Assembly (NCBI GenBank): GCA_035301545.1
Contig: DATGUA010000032.1
Location: 1 to 64,000 of the forward strand
Source of the DNA: DATGUA01 sp035301545
GTDB lineage: Bacteria; Bacillota; Clostridia; Tissierellales; Tissierellaceae
DNA: 64,000 nucleotides
Direction: 5' to 3'
Shown: piece after piece, positions 1 to 8,996 of the stretch
How positions within the stretch are numbered: the first letter of the stretch is position 1
Layout: each line of letters starts with the position of its first letter
The notes under the pieces: generated by a model
What the model was told of the DNA's origin: nothing
Seen by the model: the letters and a program-made list of their open reading frames with translations, nothing else
Database searches by the model: none
Program-made: the position numbers and the translations under genes

Positions 1-216
1 ATAAAATTGATGAAAGAAAATAATCCATCAGTAATACCTAGAAATCATAGAGTAGAAGAAGCATTAGATGAAGCTGTATTAAGAGGAGATCTATCTGTAA
101 TGAATAAACTTTTAGATATTCTTGATAATCCCTATGCCTACGATAATAAACAGGAGGAATATGCGACCTTACCTCCCGTATCACCACGACCTTATAAGAC
201 TTTCTGTGGTACTTAA
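1..216 (+). CDS. selO: Protein adenylyltransferase SelO (YdiU), C-terminal end only
   Basis: The frame is open from base 1, so this is the last ~71 residues of a longer gene whose start lies outside the window. The tail shows the typical SelO ending: NPSVIPRNHRVEEAL, a short helical stretch, a PP-containing segment and a terminal YKTFCGT. In the family this pseudokinase-fold enzyme transfers AMP from ATP to Ser/Thr/Tyr of target proteins, and the C-terminal Cys is a conserved feature. The catalytic core cannot be checked here. The gene converges with the carboxypeptidase remnant that follows, and no clear terminator lies between them. The family assignment is firm. Confidence 0.88.
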   Translation: MKLMKENNPSVIPRNHRVEEALDEAVLRGDLSVMNKLLDILDNPYAYDNKQEEYATLPPVSPRPYKTFCGT

Positions 217-253
217 AGAAATCTATTTTATATCTTCATAAATCTGAATTGTA

Positions 254-914
254 TCATTTAGGATGATCTAGTGTAGAAGGAGTATGAAAGCTGTCTTTAG
301 TAAATAATACTTCAAAATGACCATTGTCTAAAACATAGTCTAAAACATAGTCTAAAAGTATTGCCATATCATAAGCAGTAGTATATTGTTTTTTTATCGT
401 GAGGACCTTTAGGATTAGTAAAATGCGTATTATGTAATCCAAGTTCAGAAGCTTTATTATTTATAATTTTAACAAAATCTTCTACACTTCCTGATATATT
501 TATAAACAATGAATTAGCAGCCTGACCTCCTGAGTTTAATATAATTCTATAAAGTAAATCTCTATATGTAGTTTGCCCATTTGCGTAGAATCCTGCCATT
601 GAAGAATTATTATCTACCATTTTTAAATAAGTATCCCTATCGATTGGTGTAATAGCTGATAAATCTTCTATATTTTCTATTCCTACTACAGTCGTCATAA
701 TCTTAGTAAGAGAGGCTGGATAAGCTTTAGTTTTATGATTTTTACTTATGATTTTACTTTGAGACTTTCTATCTATTACATAAATATACTTACCGTCATA
801 GTCATCATCTAAAAGACTAATATTTATACGGAAAATTTGTTTTGTAAAGAAAATACTAAATGTTAGTAAAATAATAATAAAAATTATCCTTTTAGTGCTA
901 TAAGATTTTGTCAT
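254..914 (-). pseudogene. D-alanyl-D-alanine carboxypeptidase (peptidase S11), frameshifted and truncated
   Basis: The upstream frame (914 to 369) has an N-terminal membrane/signal segment, the active-site SxxK motif in PASLTKIMT and the second motif region NSGGQAAN. It then runs out of frame at a run of seven A residues near 400 (minus strand). The family sequence resumes in another frame (QYTTAYDMAILLDY) and stops at 254. A 12-base tandem duplication near 330-355 doubles DYVL. The third motif (KTG) and the whole C-terminal part are absent: the frame stops right after HPK, where family members continue. Intact S11 enzymes trim peptidoglycan pentapeptides outside the membrane. One frameshift could be a homopolymer sequencing error, but the missing KTG region makes loss of function likely. 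Confidence 0.85.
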
Positions 915-997
915 ATTTTCCTCTATAGATAATAATATAATAAACTTAAAATCAAATTAATTTATAATATTATTATATTATGTTTAGAGGAAATATG
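912..997. repeat. Imperfect inverted repeat at the carboxypeptidase start region
   Basis: The start region of the minus-strand carboxypeptidase (CATATTTTCCTCTATAG on the plus strand) is mirrored about 80 bases away by TAGAGGAAATATG, with AT-rich partly complementary sequence between. The second arm places a GAGGAAAT-ATG on the plus strand, but it opens only an 11-codon frame. It could be an inverted duplication of the gene start or simply a large cruciform. No function is assigned. Confidence 0.4.
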
Positions 998-1064
998 TCT
1001 GATCTAGTGTAACCTAGCCAGAATGATATAATTGTGAGGTAAGTAAAGTATATTATGTATTTTT

Positions 1065-1096
1065 AGCAATAATCATTTATATGGTTATTGCTTTTT
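1065..1096 (+). terminator. Hairpin plus T-run upstream of pcrA
   Basis: AGCAATAATCAT pairs with ATGGTTATTGCT and is followed by TTTTTG. It looks like an intrinsic terminator on the plus strand, although no plus-strand gene is recognisable between 915 and 1060. It may end a short unrecognised transcript or insulate pcrA. Confidence 0.55.
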
Positions 1097-1158
1097 GTTG
1101 GAAAAATACTGTATTTACTATATAATGATATAGGAATGAAATTTAGGATGGTGTTTAA

Positions 1159-3381
1159 ATGGATTATATAAAAGGACTTAATGATAGACAAAAAGAAGCG
1201 GTTCTTCATACAGAGGGGCCTTTACTTATTATGGCAGGAGCTGGATCAGGAAAGACTAGGGTTGTAACACATAAAATAGCTTATTTAATTAAAGAAAGAG
1301 ATGTTTTTCCAGGTAATATCTTAGCTATAACTTTTACCAATAAAGCTGCTAGTGAAATGAAAGAGAGAGCTGCCCAATTATTAAATGAAAATGTAGATAG
1401 TATGTGGATAGGAACATTCCACTCTATATGTGTTAGAATATTAAGAAGAGATATAGATAAATTAGGATATGATAGATCTTTTTCAATATATGATAGGGAT
1501 GATCAGATTACCCTTATGAAAGAATGTATTAAAGAATTGGATGTAGACAAGGATATGTATAAAGAATCCGCTATATTATCAAAGATTAGTAGTCTAAAAG
1601 ATGAGCAGATAAGTCCAGATGAATATATTAAAGAAAATGAATATGATTTTAGAGAAAAAAATATTGGAGAATTATATTCAATTTATCAAAGGAAGTTATT
1701 AGAATATAATGCATTAGATTTTGATGATTTAATCATTAAGGCTGTAGAATTATTAGGGAGAAATAAAGATATATTAGACTTTTACCAAAGAAAGTTTCAA
1801 TATGTGTTTGTAGATGAGTATCAAGATACAAATAAAGTTCAATATGAATTAGTAAAATTATTTTCTGATAAATATAATAATGTATGTGCAGTAGGAGATC
1901 CTGAACAATCGATTTATTCATGGAGAGGAGCAGATATTTCTAATATTCTTGACTTTGAAAAAGACTTTAAGGATGCGAAGGTAATACTTCTAGAACAAAA
2001 CTATCGATCTACTCAAAAGATATTAGATGTGGCTAATGAAGTAATAAAAAATAATACTACTAAGACTCCTAAAAACTTATGGACAGCTAAAGAAGAAGGA
2101 GAATATATATTATATGAACAATTAGAATATGCAGAAAAGGAAGCATATTATGTTGCTAACAATATAGAAAGATTATTGGATAAAGGATATAAGGCTTCAG
2201 ATATAGCTATATTATATAGAACTAATGCCCAATCCCGTACCTTTGAGGAAGCCTTTATGAGGGAGAGAATCCCATATAAAATAGTTGGCGGATTAAAGTT
2301 CTATGATAGAAAAGAAGTAAAAGATATAGTAGCATATTTAAAAGTATTAGAAAACCCTCATGATAATATTTCTTTAAAAAGAATAATTAATACTCCAAAA
2401 AGAGGAATAGGAAATGCAACTGTTGAAAAAATAGAGAATTATGCAATTGATAAAGGTGAATCTATATATTCTGCATTATTATCTATGGATGAATTGGACT
2501 TTTTAACTACTAGAGCTAAAAATTGTGTAGTTCCTTTTATGGAGATGATGAGCACTTTAATGGCAAAGAAAGAAGTTATAGGATTACAAGAATTTATTGA
2601 AGATTTAATTGAAAGTACAGGATATATACAGGATTTAGAGAAACAAGATACAGTTGAAGCAAGAACGAGAATTGAAAATATAAAAGAGTTTATCTCTGTA
2701 GCTATAACTTTTGAAGAAGAAAATAAAGATAATGAGATAGAAAACTTAATGGAAGAATTTCTTGTATCTATATCACTACTTTCAGATGTAGATAAGACTG
2801 TAGATGAAAACAATCTAATAACTATGATGACTGTTCATAGTGCTAAAGGATTAGAATTTCCAGTAGTATTTTTAGTTGGTATGGAAGAAGGATTATTTCC
2901 AATTTCAAGAGCATTAGAAGATGAAGATGATTTAGAAGAAGAGAGAAGATTATGTTATGTTGCTATAACTAGAGCTGAAGATAGATTATTTGTTACTAAT
3001 GCACAGAGAAGAACTATATATGGAAACACTAGTTATACTGTTCCTTCTAGATTTATAGCTGAGATGGGGGATACTATAGAAAGAAGGACAAAAAAGGTTA
3101 TACCTGAAAAAAATATAGAAAACTTAATTAGATACAGGCACTTTACAAAGCCAAATATTAAGCAAACTAGAAAATCTAAGTCTAGTACGAATTTTAAAAA
3201 GAATATGGAAAAAGATGTATCCGTAGGTGATAAAGCTCAACATAATAAATGGGGTACAGGTACCATAGTACAGATTAAAGAAAGAGAAAATGATAAAGAA
3301 CTAGTAATAGCTTTTGATAAGGAAGATGGATTGAAAAGATTATTATTATCTAGGGCACCTATAGAAATAATTAGGGGGTAA
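1159..3381 (+). CDS. pcrA: ATP-dependent DNA helicase PcrA (UvrD/Rep family)
   Basis: 740 residues, the usual PcrA length. This superfamily 1A 3'-5' helicase unwinds DNA in nucleotide excision and mismatch repair and clears RNA polymerase and replication conflicts. Visible motifs include the Q-motif region near residue 10, Walker A AGAGSGKT (26-33), Walker B/motif II DEYQD (219-223), GDPEQSIYSWRGAD, motif V/VI residues in TVHSAKGLEF and VAITRAED, and a C-terminal Tudor-like tail (about 685-740; GDKAQHNKWGTGTI) that in Bacillus PcrA contacts RNA polymerase. The ATG follows AGGATGGTG. It is followed after four bases by ligA, the same pairing as in Bacillus, so the two are probably cotranscribed. 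Confidence 0.97.
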   Translation: MDYIKGLNDRQKEAVLHTEGPLLIMAGAGSGKTRVVTHKIAYLIKERDVFPGNILAITFTNKAASEMKERAAQLLNENVDSMWIGTFHSICVRILRRDIDKLGYDRSFSIYDRDDQITLMKECIKELDVDKDMYKESAILSKISSLKDEQISPDEYIKENEYDFREKNIGELYSIYQRKLLEYNALDFDDLIIKAVELLGRNKDILDFYQRKFQYVFVDEYQDTNKVQYELVKLFSDKYNNVCAVGDPEQSIYSWRGADISNILDFEKDFKDAKVILLEQNYRSTQKILDVANEVIKNNTTKTPKNLWTAKEEGEYILYEQLEYAEKEAYYVANNIERLLDKGYKASDIAILYRTNAQSRTFEEAFMRERIPYKIVGGLKFYDRKEVKDIVAYLKVLENPHDNISLKRIINTPKRGIGNATVEKIENYAIDKGESIYSALLSMDELDFLTTRAKNCVVPFMEMMSTLMAKKEVIGLQEFIEDLIESTGYIQDLEKQDTVEARTRIENIKEFISVAITFEEENKDNEIENLMEEFLVSISLLSDVDKTVDENNLITMMTVHSAKGLEFPVVFLVGMEEGLFPISRALEDEDDLEEERRLCYVAITRAEDRLFVTNAQRRTIYGNTSYTVPSRFIAEMGDTIERRTKKVIPEKNIENLIRYRHFTKPNIKQTRKSKSSTNFKKNMEKDVSVGDKAQHNKWGTGTIVQIKERENDKELVIAFDKEDGLKRLLLSRAPIEIIRG

Positions 3382-3385
3382 TAAT

Positions 3386-5371
3386 TTGGAAGATAAGAAA
3401 AGAATTAATGAACTTATAGAAATTATAAATGATTTAAATTATGATTATTATACATTAGATAATCCAAAAGTAAGTGATAAGGAATATGATGCTCTCTATG
3501 ATGAATTAGTATCATTAGAAGAAAAGACAGATCTAGTATATGATTATTCTCCTACTCAAAGGGTAGGAGGACCTATACTAGATAGATTTGAAAAACATAC
3601 TCATTTAGGAAGATTGTGGAGCTTAGATAAAAGTCAAAGCTTTGAAGAATTAAGAAGTTGGGGTAATAGGGTTAGTAGATTAATAGATGATTATAACGCT
3701 GATCATGAAGATAAATTGCCAAATCCTGTTTATATAATGGAATATAAATTTGATGGATTAACTATTAATTTAACCTATAGAAATGGTGAATTAGTACAGG
3801 GAGCTACTAGAGGTAATGGTACTATTGGAGAAGGTATATTAGAACAATTAAGGACTGTAAAATCTATACCCTTAAGAATAGATTATAAGGGGACTATGGA
3901 AGTTCAAGGTGAAGGTGTTATGCCTTTATCAGCTTTAGAAGAGTATAATAAAACTGTAGCAGAACCTTTAAAGAATGCAAGAAATGCTGCAGCAGGTGCT
4001 TTGAGAAACTTAGATCCTAAAGCCACTGCAAAGAGAAATTTAACTGCATATTTTTATAATATTGGGTATATTGAAGGGAAAAAATTTAATAATCATAGAG
4101 AGATATTAGATTTTTTAAGAAAAAATAGGCTTCCAGTATTCCCTTATGCTAAAAAATTCGATTCTATTGAAGACTTAATTATGGAAATAGAAAAGATTAA
4201 AGAAGATAGAAAGGAATTAGATGTCCTTACAGATGGATTAGTTATAAAGATAGATGATATGCAAACTAGAGAAGTTTTAGGATATACTAATAGATTTCCA
4301 AGATGGGCTATGGCATATAAATTTGAAGCAGAAGAAACTAGTACAAGACTTATCGATGTACAATGGAATGTAGGACGAACTGCAAAAGTAACACCTATTG
4401 CTATACTTGAACCAGTAGATATAGGAGGAGTTACTGTAAGACGAGCTACTTTAAACAATTATGATGATATAGAGAGAAAAGGTGTTAGACTAAATTCTAA
4501 AGTTCTAATTAGAAGATCCAATGATGTTATACCGGAAATATTAGGAACTTTAGAAACAGAGGAAGAAACTTATAAAATTGAAAAACCTAGTCATTGTCCA
4601 TACTGTGATAGTGAATTACATCAAGAAGGAGTTCATATATTTTGTCCAAATTCTCTATCATGTAAGCCTCAATTAGTAGCTAGATTAGTTCATTTTGCTA
4701 GTAGAGATGCTATGGATATAGAAGGATTTAGTGAAAAGACAGCAGAACAACTTTTAGAAGAAGTAGATCTAAAAGATTTACCAGAAATATATGAATTGAA
4801 ATTTGAAGATTTAATAGAACTAGAAGGTTTTAAGGAAAGGAAGAGTAATAATTTATTAGAAGCAATAGAAAAAAGTAAAGAAGTATCTTTATCCTCATTT
4901 ATATATGCTTTAGGAATTATTAACGTAGGAATAAAGACGGCTACGGATTTGGCAGATTATTTCAAATCATTAGATAAATTAAAAGAAGCAAGTTTTGAGG
5001 AACTACTACAAGTAGGAGATATAGGACCCATAATAGCTGAGAGTATACTAGAATTTTTACATGATGAAGAAATCCAAAAAGCTATAGATAAATTGCTAGC
5101 AGAAGGTGTTACTCCTGTATATGAAGAAATAGAAACTACTGAATCTATATTTACAGATAAAACTATAGTAGTAACTGGAACTATAGAAGGAATGACTAGA
5201 AAAGATATAAAATCTAAAATAGAAGAAATGGGTGGAAAAGTTACTGGATCTGTAAGCAGGAATACAGATTTTGTTATAGCAGGAGATAATCCAGGCTCTA
5301 AATATGATAGAGCAGTCGAATTAGGAATTGAAATTATAGATGAAGATAGGATTAATGAATTGATTAATTAA
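3386..5371 (+). CDS. ligA: NAD+-dependent DNA ligase LigA
   Basis: 661 residues. It seals nicks using NAD+ during replication and repair. The adenylated lysine lies in YKFDG (K121). An Ia-type N-terminal domain precedes it. The OB domain, a four-Cys zinc finger (CPYC...C...C), helix-hairpin-helix repeats around 470-560 and a C-terminal BRCT domain (about 590-660, TIVVTGTIEGMTR) follow in the normal order. Translation most likely starts at TTG 3386, placed behind AGGGGGT that overlaps the end of pcrA. The segment HLGRLWSLDKSQ differs from the usual HxxPMLSL motif near residue 75, a modest divergence. No domain is missing. Confidence 0.96.
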   Translation: MEDKKRINELIEIINDLNYDYYTLDNPKVSDKEYDALYDELVSLEEKTDLVYDYSPTQRVGGPILDRFEKHTHLGRLWSLDKSQSFEELRSWGNRVSRLIDDYNADHEDKLPNPVYIMEYKFDGLTINLTYRNGELVQGATRGNGTIGEGILEQLRTVKSIPLRIDYKGTMEVQGEGVMPLSALEEYNKTVAEPLKNARNAAAGALRNLDPKATAKRNLTAYFYNIGYIEGKKFNNHREILDFLRKNRLPVFPYAKKFDSIEDLIMEIEKIKEDRKELDVLTDGLVIKIDDMQTREVLGYTNRFPRWAMAYKFEAEETSTRLIDVQWNVGRTAKVTPIAILEPVDIGGVTVRRATLNNYDDIERKGVRLNSKVLIRRSNDVIPEILGTLETEEETYKIEKPSHCPYCDSELHQEGVHIFCPNSLSCKPQLVARLVHFASRDAMDIEGFSEKTAEQLLEEVDLKDLPEIYELKFEDLIELEGFKERKSNNLLEAIEKSKEVSLSSFIYALGIINVGIKTATDLADYFKSLDKLKEASFEELLQVGDIGPIIAESILEFLHDEEIQKAIDKLLAEGVTPVYEEIETTESIFTDKTIVVTGTIEGMTRKDIKSKIEEMGGKVTGSVSRNTDFVIAGDNPGSKYDRAVELGIEIIDEDRINELIN

Positions 5372-5414
5372 ATTTCCTATTGGTTTATCTGAATATATTT
5401 AGATACTTCGCTAC

Positions 5415-5498
5415 GAGAAGATAATATAGTGACGTCTTCCGCTAAAAAATGAAAACCACATTTTGTTAGAAGTCATCCTTACACTATATTATTTTCTC
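5415..5498 (+). repeat. Palindromic dispersed element, copy A
   Basis: The arms GAGAAGATAATATAGTG (5415-5431) and CACTATATTATTTTCTC (5482-5498) are complementary except for one G-T. They enclose a core with TCTTCC, TAAAAAAT, GAAAACCA and AAGTCATC. The same core order occurs in copies B and C. The arms differ in sequence between A and B yet stay self-complementary, as expected of a structured mobile element or an RNA hairpin. Together A and B occupy most of the 365-base gap between ligA and gatC. Confidence 0.72.
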
Positions 5499-5592
5499 TT
5501 CGCTTACCATGTATAAGATATTGGTTAATGATAAAAAGCTGAAGTAATAAGTTTAGATTTTATATCTACTTATTTACTATAAATACGGTCTG

Positions 5593-5677
5593 GAATAATT
5601 ATATATAGATAAGCGATGACTTATAATAAATTTGGTTTTCGATTTTTATTGGAAGAGTGTTCTATATATAATTATTC
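5593..5677 (-). repeat. Palindromic dispersed element, copy B
   Basis: A perfect 17-base inverted repeat, GAATAATTATATATAGA at 5593-5609 and its complement at 5661-5677, encloses a core that on the minus strand reads CACTCTTCC, AAAAATCGAAAACC, ATTTATTATAAGTCATC. This matches copy A in order and copy C (58628-58696) over about 70 bases at roughly 80 percent by eye. No ORF is present. Confidence 0.75.
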
Positions 5678-5737
5678 TTTTGCCCTAAATACTTTGTAGT
5701 TAACTAAATTTAATAGTATAAAAGAAGGAGTGAAATT

Positions 5738-6022
5738 ATGATTAATAAAGAAGAAATATTAAGGATGGCAGAACTAGCTAAATTAAAAGTATCAGAAGAA
5801 GAAACAGAACCATTAGTAGAAGAATTATCTTTTATGATAAAATCCATGGATAAAATAAAAAATCTAAAAGATGAGGATTTTAAATTAGATGATGGAGAAA
5901 ATAAGCTTACAAATCCTTTAAGAGAGGATATTGTAAAAGAAAGTCTACCTGTAGAAGAAGTTTTAAAAAATACTGTAGACCAACAGTATGGATACTTTAA
6001 AATACTAAATGTAATGGATTAA
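5738..6022 (+). CDS. gatC: Asp-tRNA(Asn)/Glu-tRNA(Gln) amidotransferase subunit C
   Basis: 94 residues, typical for GatC, the small subunit that wraps around and stabilises GatA-GatB. It has the usual opening (I.KEEILRMAELAKLKVSEEE) and a C-terminal stretch ending near LREDIVKESLPVEEVL. A GAAGGAG site precedes the ATG. It heads the gatCAB operon, 13 bases ahead of gatA. The operon implies that this organism makes Gln-tRNA(Gln) and perhaps Asn-tRNA(Asn) by transamidation. Confidence 0.95.
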   Translation: MINKEEILRMAELAKLKVSEEETEPLVEELSFMIKSMDKIKNLKDEDFKLDDGENKLTNPLREDIVKESLPVEEVLKNTVDQQYGYFKILNVMD

Positions 6023-6035
6023 GGGGTGATAAATT

Positions 6036-7463
6036 ATGGATATTATAAATTTAAAAGCATGGGAAATGAAAGAAAGATTATTAAATAAAGAAATTTCTAG
6101 TAGGGAAATAATAGAAGCCCATATATCTAAAATAGATGAAGTAGAAAATGATATTAACGCATTTATAAGTATTGATAAAGATAAAGCTTTAAAAGAAGCA
6201 GATGCTATAGATGAAAAGATTAAAAATAATGAAGAATTAGGATCATTGGCAGGTATTCCGATTGGAGTGAAAGATAATATCATCACTAGAGATTTTAAAA
6301 CTACTGCAGGTTCTAAAATGTTAGAAAACTTTAAAGCCCCTTATGATTCTACAGTTGTTGAAAGAATTAATAAAAATAATGGAATAATTATTGGTAAAAC
6401 TAATCTAGATGAATTTGCTATGGGAGTTTCGGGACAAATCTCACATTATGGTCCTACAAAAAATCCATTAGATACAAATAAAGTACCGGGAGGTTCATCA
6501 GGAGGGTCTGCTGCAGCGCTAGCAGCTAAAGAAGTAGCATTAAGTATAGGTAGTGATACTGGCGGATCAAATAGGATGCCAGCAAGCTTTTGTGGTGTTG
6601 TAGGTATTAAGCCTACTCAAGGGTTGGTTTCTCGATATGGACTTATATCTGTATCTGATAGAATGGATCAGATTGGAGTATTTGGTAGAGATGTAAGGGA
6701 TGCTGTATTAATGTTAAATACAATATCAGGTCATGATAAAAGAGATATTACTACTAATAAGGATAATACTAGATTAGATATAGAATCTATGAGCTCTGTA
6801 AAAGGCATGAAAATAGCCTTGCCAAAAGAATATTTTGAAATATCTATGAATCCAAAGGTAAGGGAAGAAATAGAAAAGTCTATAGAATTATTTAAAGATG
6901 GAGGAGCTATAGTAAAAGAGGTATCACTACCTATTTTAAAATATGCAGTAGATGCATTTTATATTATTATTCATAGTGATTTTTCTTCTAATATGGCTAG
7001 ATTTGACGGGATAAGATATGGTCATAGATCTAAAGATTATGAAGATCTAGATGAATTATATATTAATTCTAGAACAGAAGGATTTAGTGCTGAAATAAGG
7101 AAAAGAATATTATTCGGAACATATTTATTAAGTGGAAGTAGAGGAAAAGAATATTATTCTAAAGCTTTAAAATTAAGAGCAAAACTTATAGAAGAATTTA
7201 ATAAACTATTTGTAGATTTTGACGTAATATTATCTCCTACAGTAGAAGATTTACCATATGATTTAGGAAAACTTGGTCTTGAGGAAAATAGCTTTAAAGG
7301 TGCTTTATTGCAAACTCCAGCTAATTTGGCAGGGCTTTGTGCATTGTCTATGCCTACAGGAAGTAAAGAAGTATTGCCTGTTGGATTACAATTAATTGGA
7401 AATAGATTTAGAGAAGATAATATTATTAAGGCGGCATTAGGATATGAAAGGATGGTGAGATAA
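6036..7463 (+). CDS. gatA: Asp-tRNA(Asn)/Glu-tRNA(Gln) amidotransferase subunit A
   Basis: 475 residues. It is the amidase-signature subunit that releases ammonia from glutamine. The catalytic Ser-cisSer-Lys triad is visible: K79 in GVKDNI, S154 in PGGSSGGS and S178 in SDTGGSNR. The residues after the nucleophile read NRMPASFCG rather than the common IRQPASFCG, a conservative local variation that leaves the triad intact. The stop codon abuts the gatB start directly, which implies translational coupling. Confidence 0.96.
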   Translation: MDIINLKAWEMKERLLNKEISSREIIEAHISKIDEVENDINAFISIDKDKALKEADAIDEKIKNNEELGSLAGIPIGVKDNIITRDFKTTAGSKMLENFKAPYDSTVVERINKNNGIIIGKTNLDEFAMGVSGQISHYGPTKNPLDTNKVPGGSSGGSAAALAAKEVALSIGSDTGGSNRMPASFCGVVGIKPTQGLVSRYGLISVSDRMDQIGVFGRDVRDAVLMLNTISGHDKRDITTNKDNTRLDIESMSSVKGMKIALPKEYFEISMNPKVREEIEKSIELFKDGGAIVKEVSLPILKYAVDAFYIIIHSDFSSNMARFDGIRYGHRSKDYEDLDELYINSRTEGFSAEIRKRILFGTYLLSGSRGKEYYSKALKLRAKLIEEFNKLFVDFDVILSPTVEDLPYDLGKLGLEENSFKGALLQTPANLAGLCALSMPTGSKEVLPVGLQLIGNRFREDNIIKAALGYERMVR

Positions 7464-8894
7464 TTGAGATATAAGACTATAATTGGCTTAGAAATACATG
7501 TAGAATTAATGACTAATACAAAAATATTTTGCTCTTGTACTAATGAGTTTGGAGGAGAAGCTAATACCCATTGCTGTCCAATATGTTTGGGATTACCAGG
7601 GGTAATGCCAGTTTTAAATAGACAAGTAGTAGAATATGGGATGAAGGCAGGACTGGCTTTTAATTCTAAAATTAATAGAATAAGTAAAATGGATAGAAAA
7701 CATTATTTCTATTCAGATTTAGTAAAAGGATACCAAACATCCCAAGAAGACCAACCTTTATGTGAAGGTGGATATATAGAAATAGAATTAGAAAATAAAT
7801 CGAAGAAACTCCATTTAGAAAGAATCCATATAGAAGAGGATACGGGAAAGTCTATTCATACAGAAACTGGAGATACCTTATTAGACTATAATAGAGCAGG
7901 GGTACCTTTAATAGAAATAGTAACTAAACCTGAAATGAATTCGGCCGAAGAAGCTAGATTATTCTTAGAACAATTAAGAGATACATTAAAATATATAGGT
8001 GTTTCAGATGTTAGAATGGAAGAAGGATCTTTAAGATGTGATATAAATATAAATATGGTAGATGAAGATTCTGGAGAAAAGACTACTATTACTGAAATTA
8101 AAAATCTCAACTCATTTAGTGCAGCAGTAAAATCTATTGAGTATGAAGAAGAAAGACATAAAAATTTATTAAAAGAAAAAGAAGATACAGAAAAAGAAAC
8201 TAGAAGATGGGATGAAGTAGAAGGACAAACTATAATTATGAGAGATAAAGGTAGTGCTGAAGACTATAGATTTCTACCAGATGGAGATGTATTGCCTATT
8301 AAAGTAGATGAAGAATGGATTGAAGAGGTAAGAAAATCCTTACCAGAACTACCACATCATAAAAAAGAAAGATTCATAAAAGAATATGAATTAACTCCTT
8401 ATGATGCAGGAGTCCTAACTCAATTTAAAGATGTATCTATATTTTTTGAAGACACTGTAAAACATATAAATGATTCAAATTTAGTAAGTAATTGGATAAT
8501 GGGTGATGTACTACGTAGATTGAATCAGGAAAATTTAGAAATAGATTCATTAAAATTTACTTCGAAAAATTTAGCAGATTTACTTCTGTTAGTAAAAGAA
8601 GAAAAGATTAATAATAATACTGGTAAAAAAGTATTAAGAGAAATGTTTGAAACAGGTGTAGATCCTAATACTATAGTAAAAGAAAAGGGGTTAGTACAGA
8701 TAAGTGATGAGAATGAGTTAGAAAATATAGTGACTGAAGTTTTAGATGAGAATCAACAATCTATAATAGATATTAAAAATGGTAAAGATAGGGCTATAGG
8801 ATATTTAGTTGGTCAAGTTATGAAAGCCACTAAAGGTCAGGCCAATCCTCAAATGGTAAATAAGATGATAATGGAAATGATAGAAGACAGATAA
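7464..8894 (+). CDS. gatB: Asp-tRNA(Asn)/Glu-tRNA(Gln) amidotransferase subunit B
   Basis: 476 residues. It phosphorylates the mischarged Glu or Asp on tRNA and completes amidation with ammonia channelled from GatA. It starts at a TTG immediately after the gatA stop with GLEIHVEL at the N-terminus. A Cys cluster (CSC...CCPIC, about residues 28-48) corresponds to the zinc site. The YFYSDLVKGYQ and EDTGKS motifs are present, and a helical YqeY-like tail (about 330-476) binds tRNA. It ends at a hairpin terminator, closing the gatCAB operon. Confidence 0.96.
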   Translation: MRYKTIIGLEIHVELMTNTKIFCSCTNEFGGEANTHCCPICLGLPGVMPVLNRQVVEYGMKAGLAFNSKINRISKMDRKHYFYSDLVKGYQTSQEDQPLCEGGYIEIELENKSKKLHLERIHIEEDTGKSIHTETGDTLLDYNRAGVPLIEIVTKPEMNSAEEARLFLEQLRDTLKYIGVSDVRMEEGSLRCDININMVDEDSGEKTTITEIKNLNSFSAAVKSIEYEEERHKNLLKEKEDTEKETRRWDEVEGQTIIMRDKGSAEDYRFLPDGDVLPIKVDEEWIEEVRKSLPELPHHKKERFIKEYELTPYDAGVLTQFKDVSIFFEDTVKHINDSNLVSNWIMGDVLRRLNQENLEIDSLKFTSKNLADLLLLVKEEKINNNTGKKVLREMFETGVDPNTIVKEKGLVQISDENELENIVTEVLDENQQSIIDIKNGKDRAIGYLVGQVMKATKGQANPQMVNKMIMEMIEDR

Positions 8895-8911
8895 TATCTG
8901 TCTTCTATTTA
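8882..8911 (+). terminator. gatCAB operon terminator
   Basis: AGAAGACAGATA and TATCTGTCTTCT form a stable stem followed by ATTT. The left arm overlaps the last gatB codons. Confidence 0.75.
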
Positions 8912-8935
8912 CCACTATTTTCTGATAATTGTGAA

Positions 8936-8964
8936 TTGACAAAAAAGTGAATGTAAATTATAAT
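8936..8964 (+). promoter_or_regulatory. Sigma-A type promoter for the symporter gene
   Basis: TTGACA (8936-8941) and TATAAT (8959-8964) are both perfect consensus boxes, separated by exactly 17 bases and placed 32 bases before the start codon. Confidence 0.85.
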
Positions 8965-8996
8965 TAAAAAATACATATAAGAATGGGGGAGTGGAT

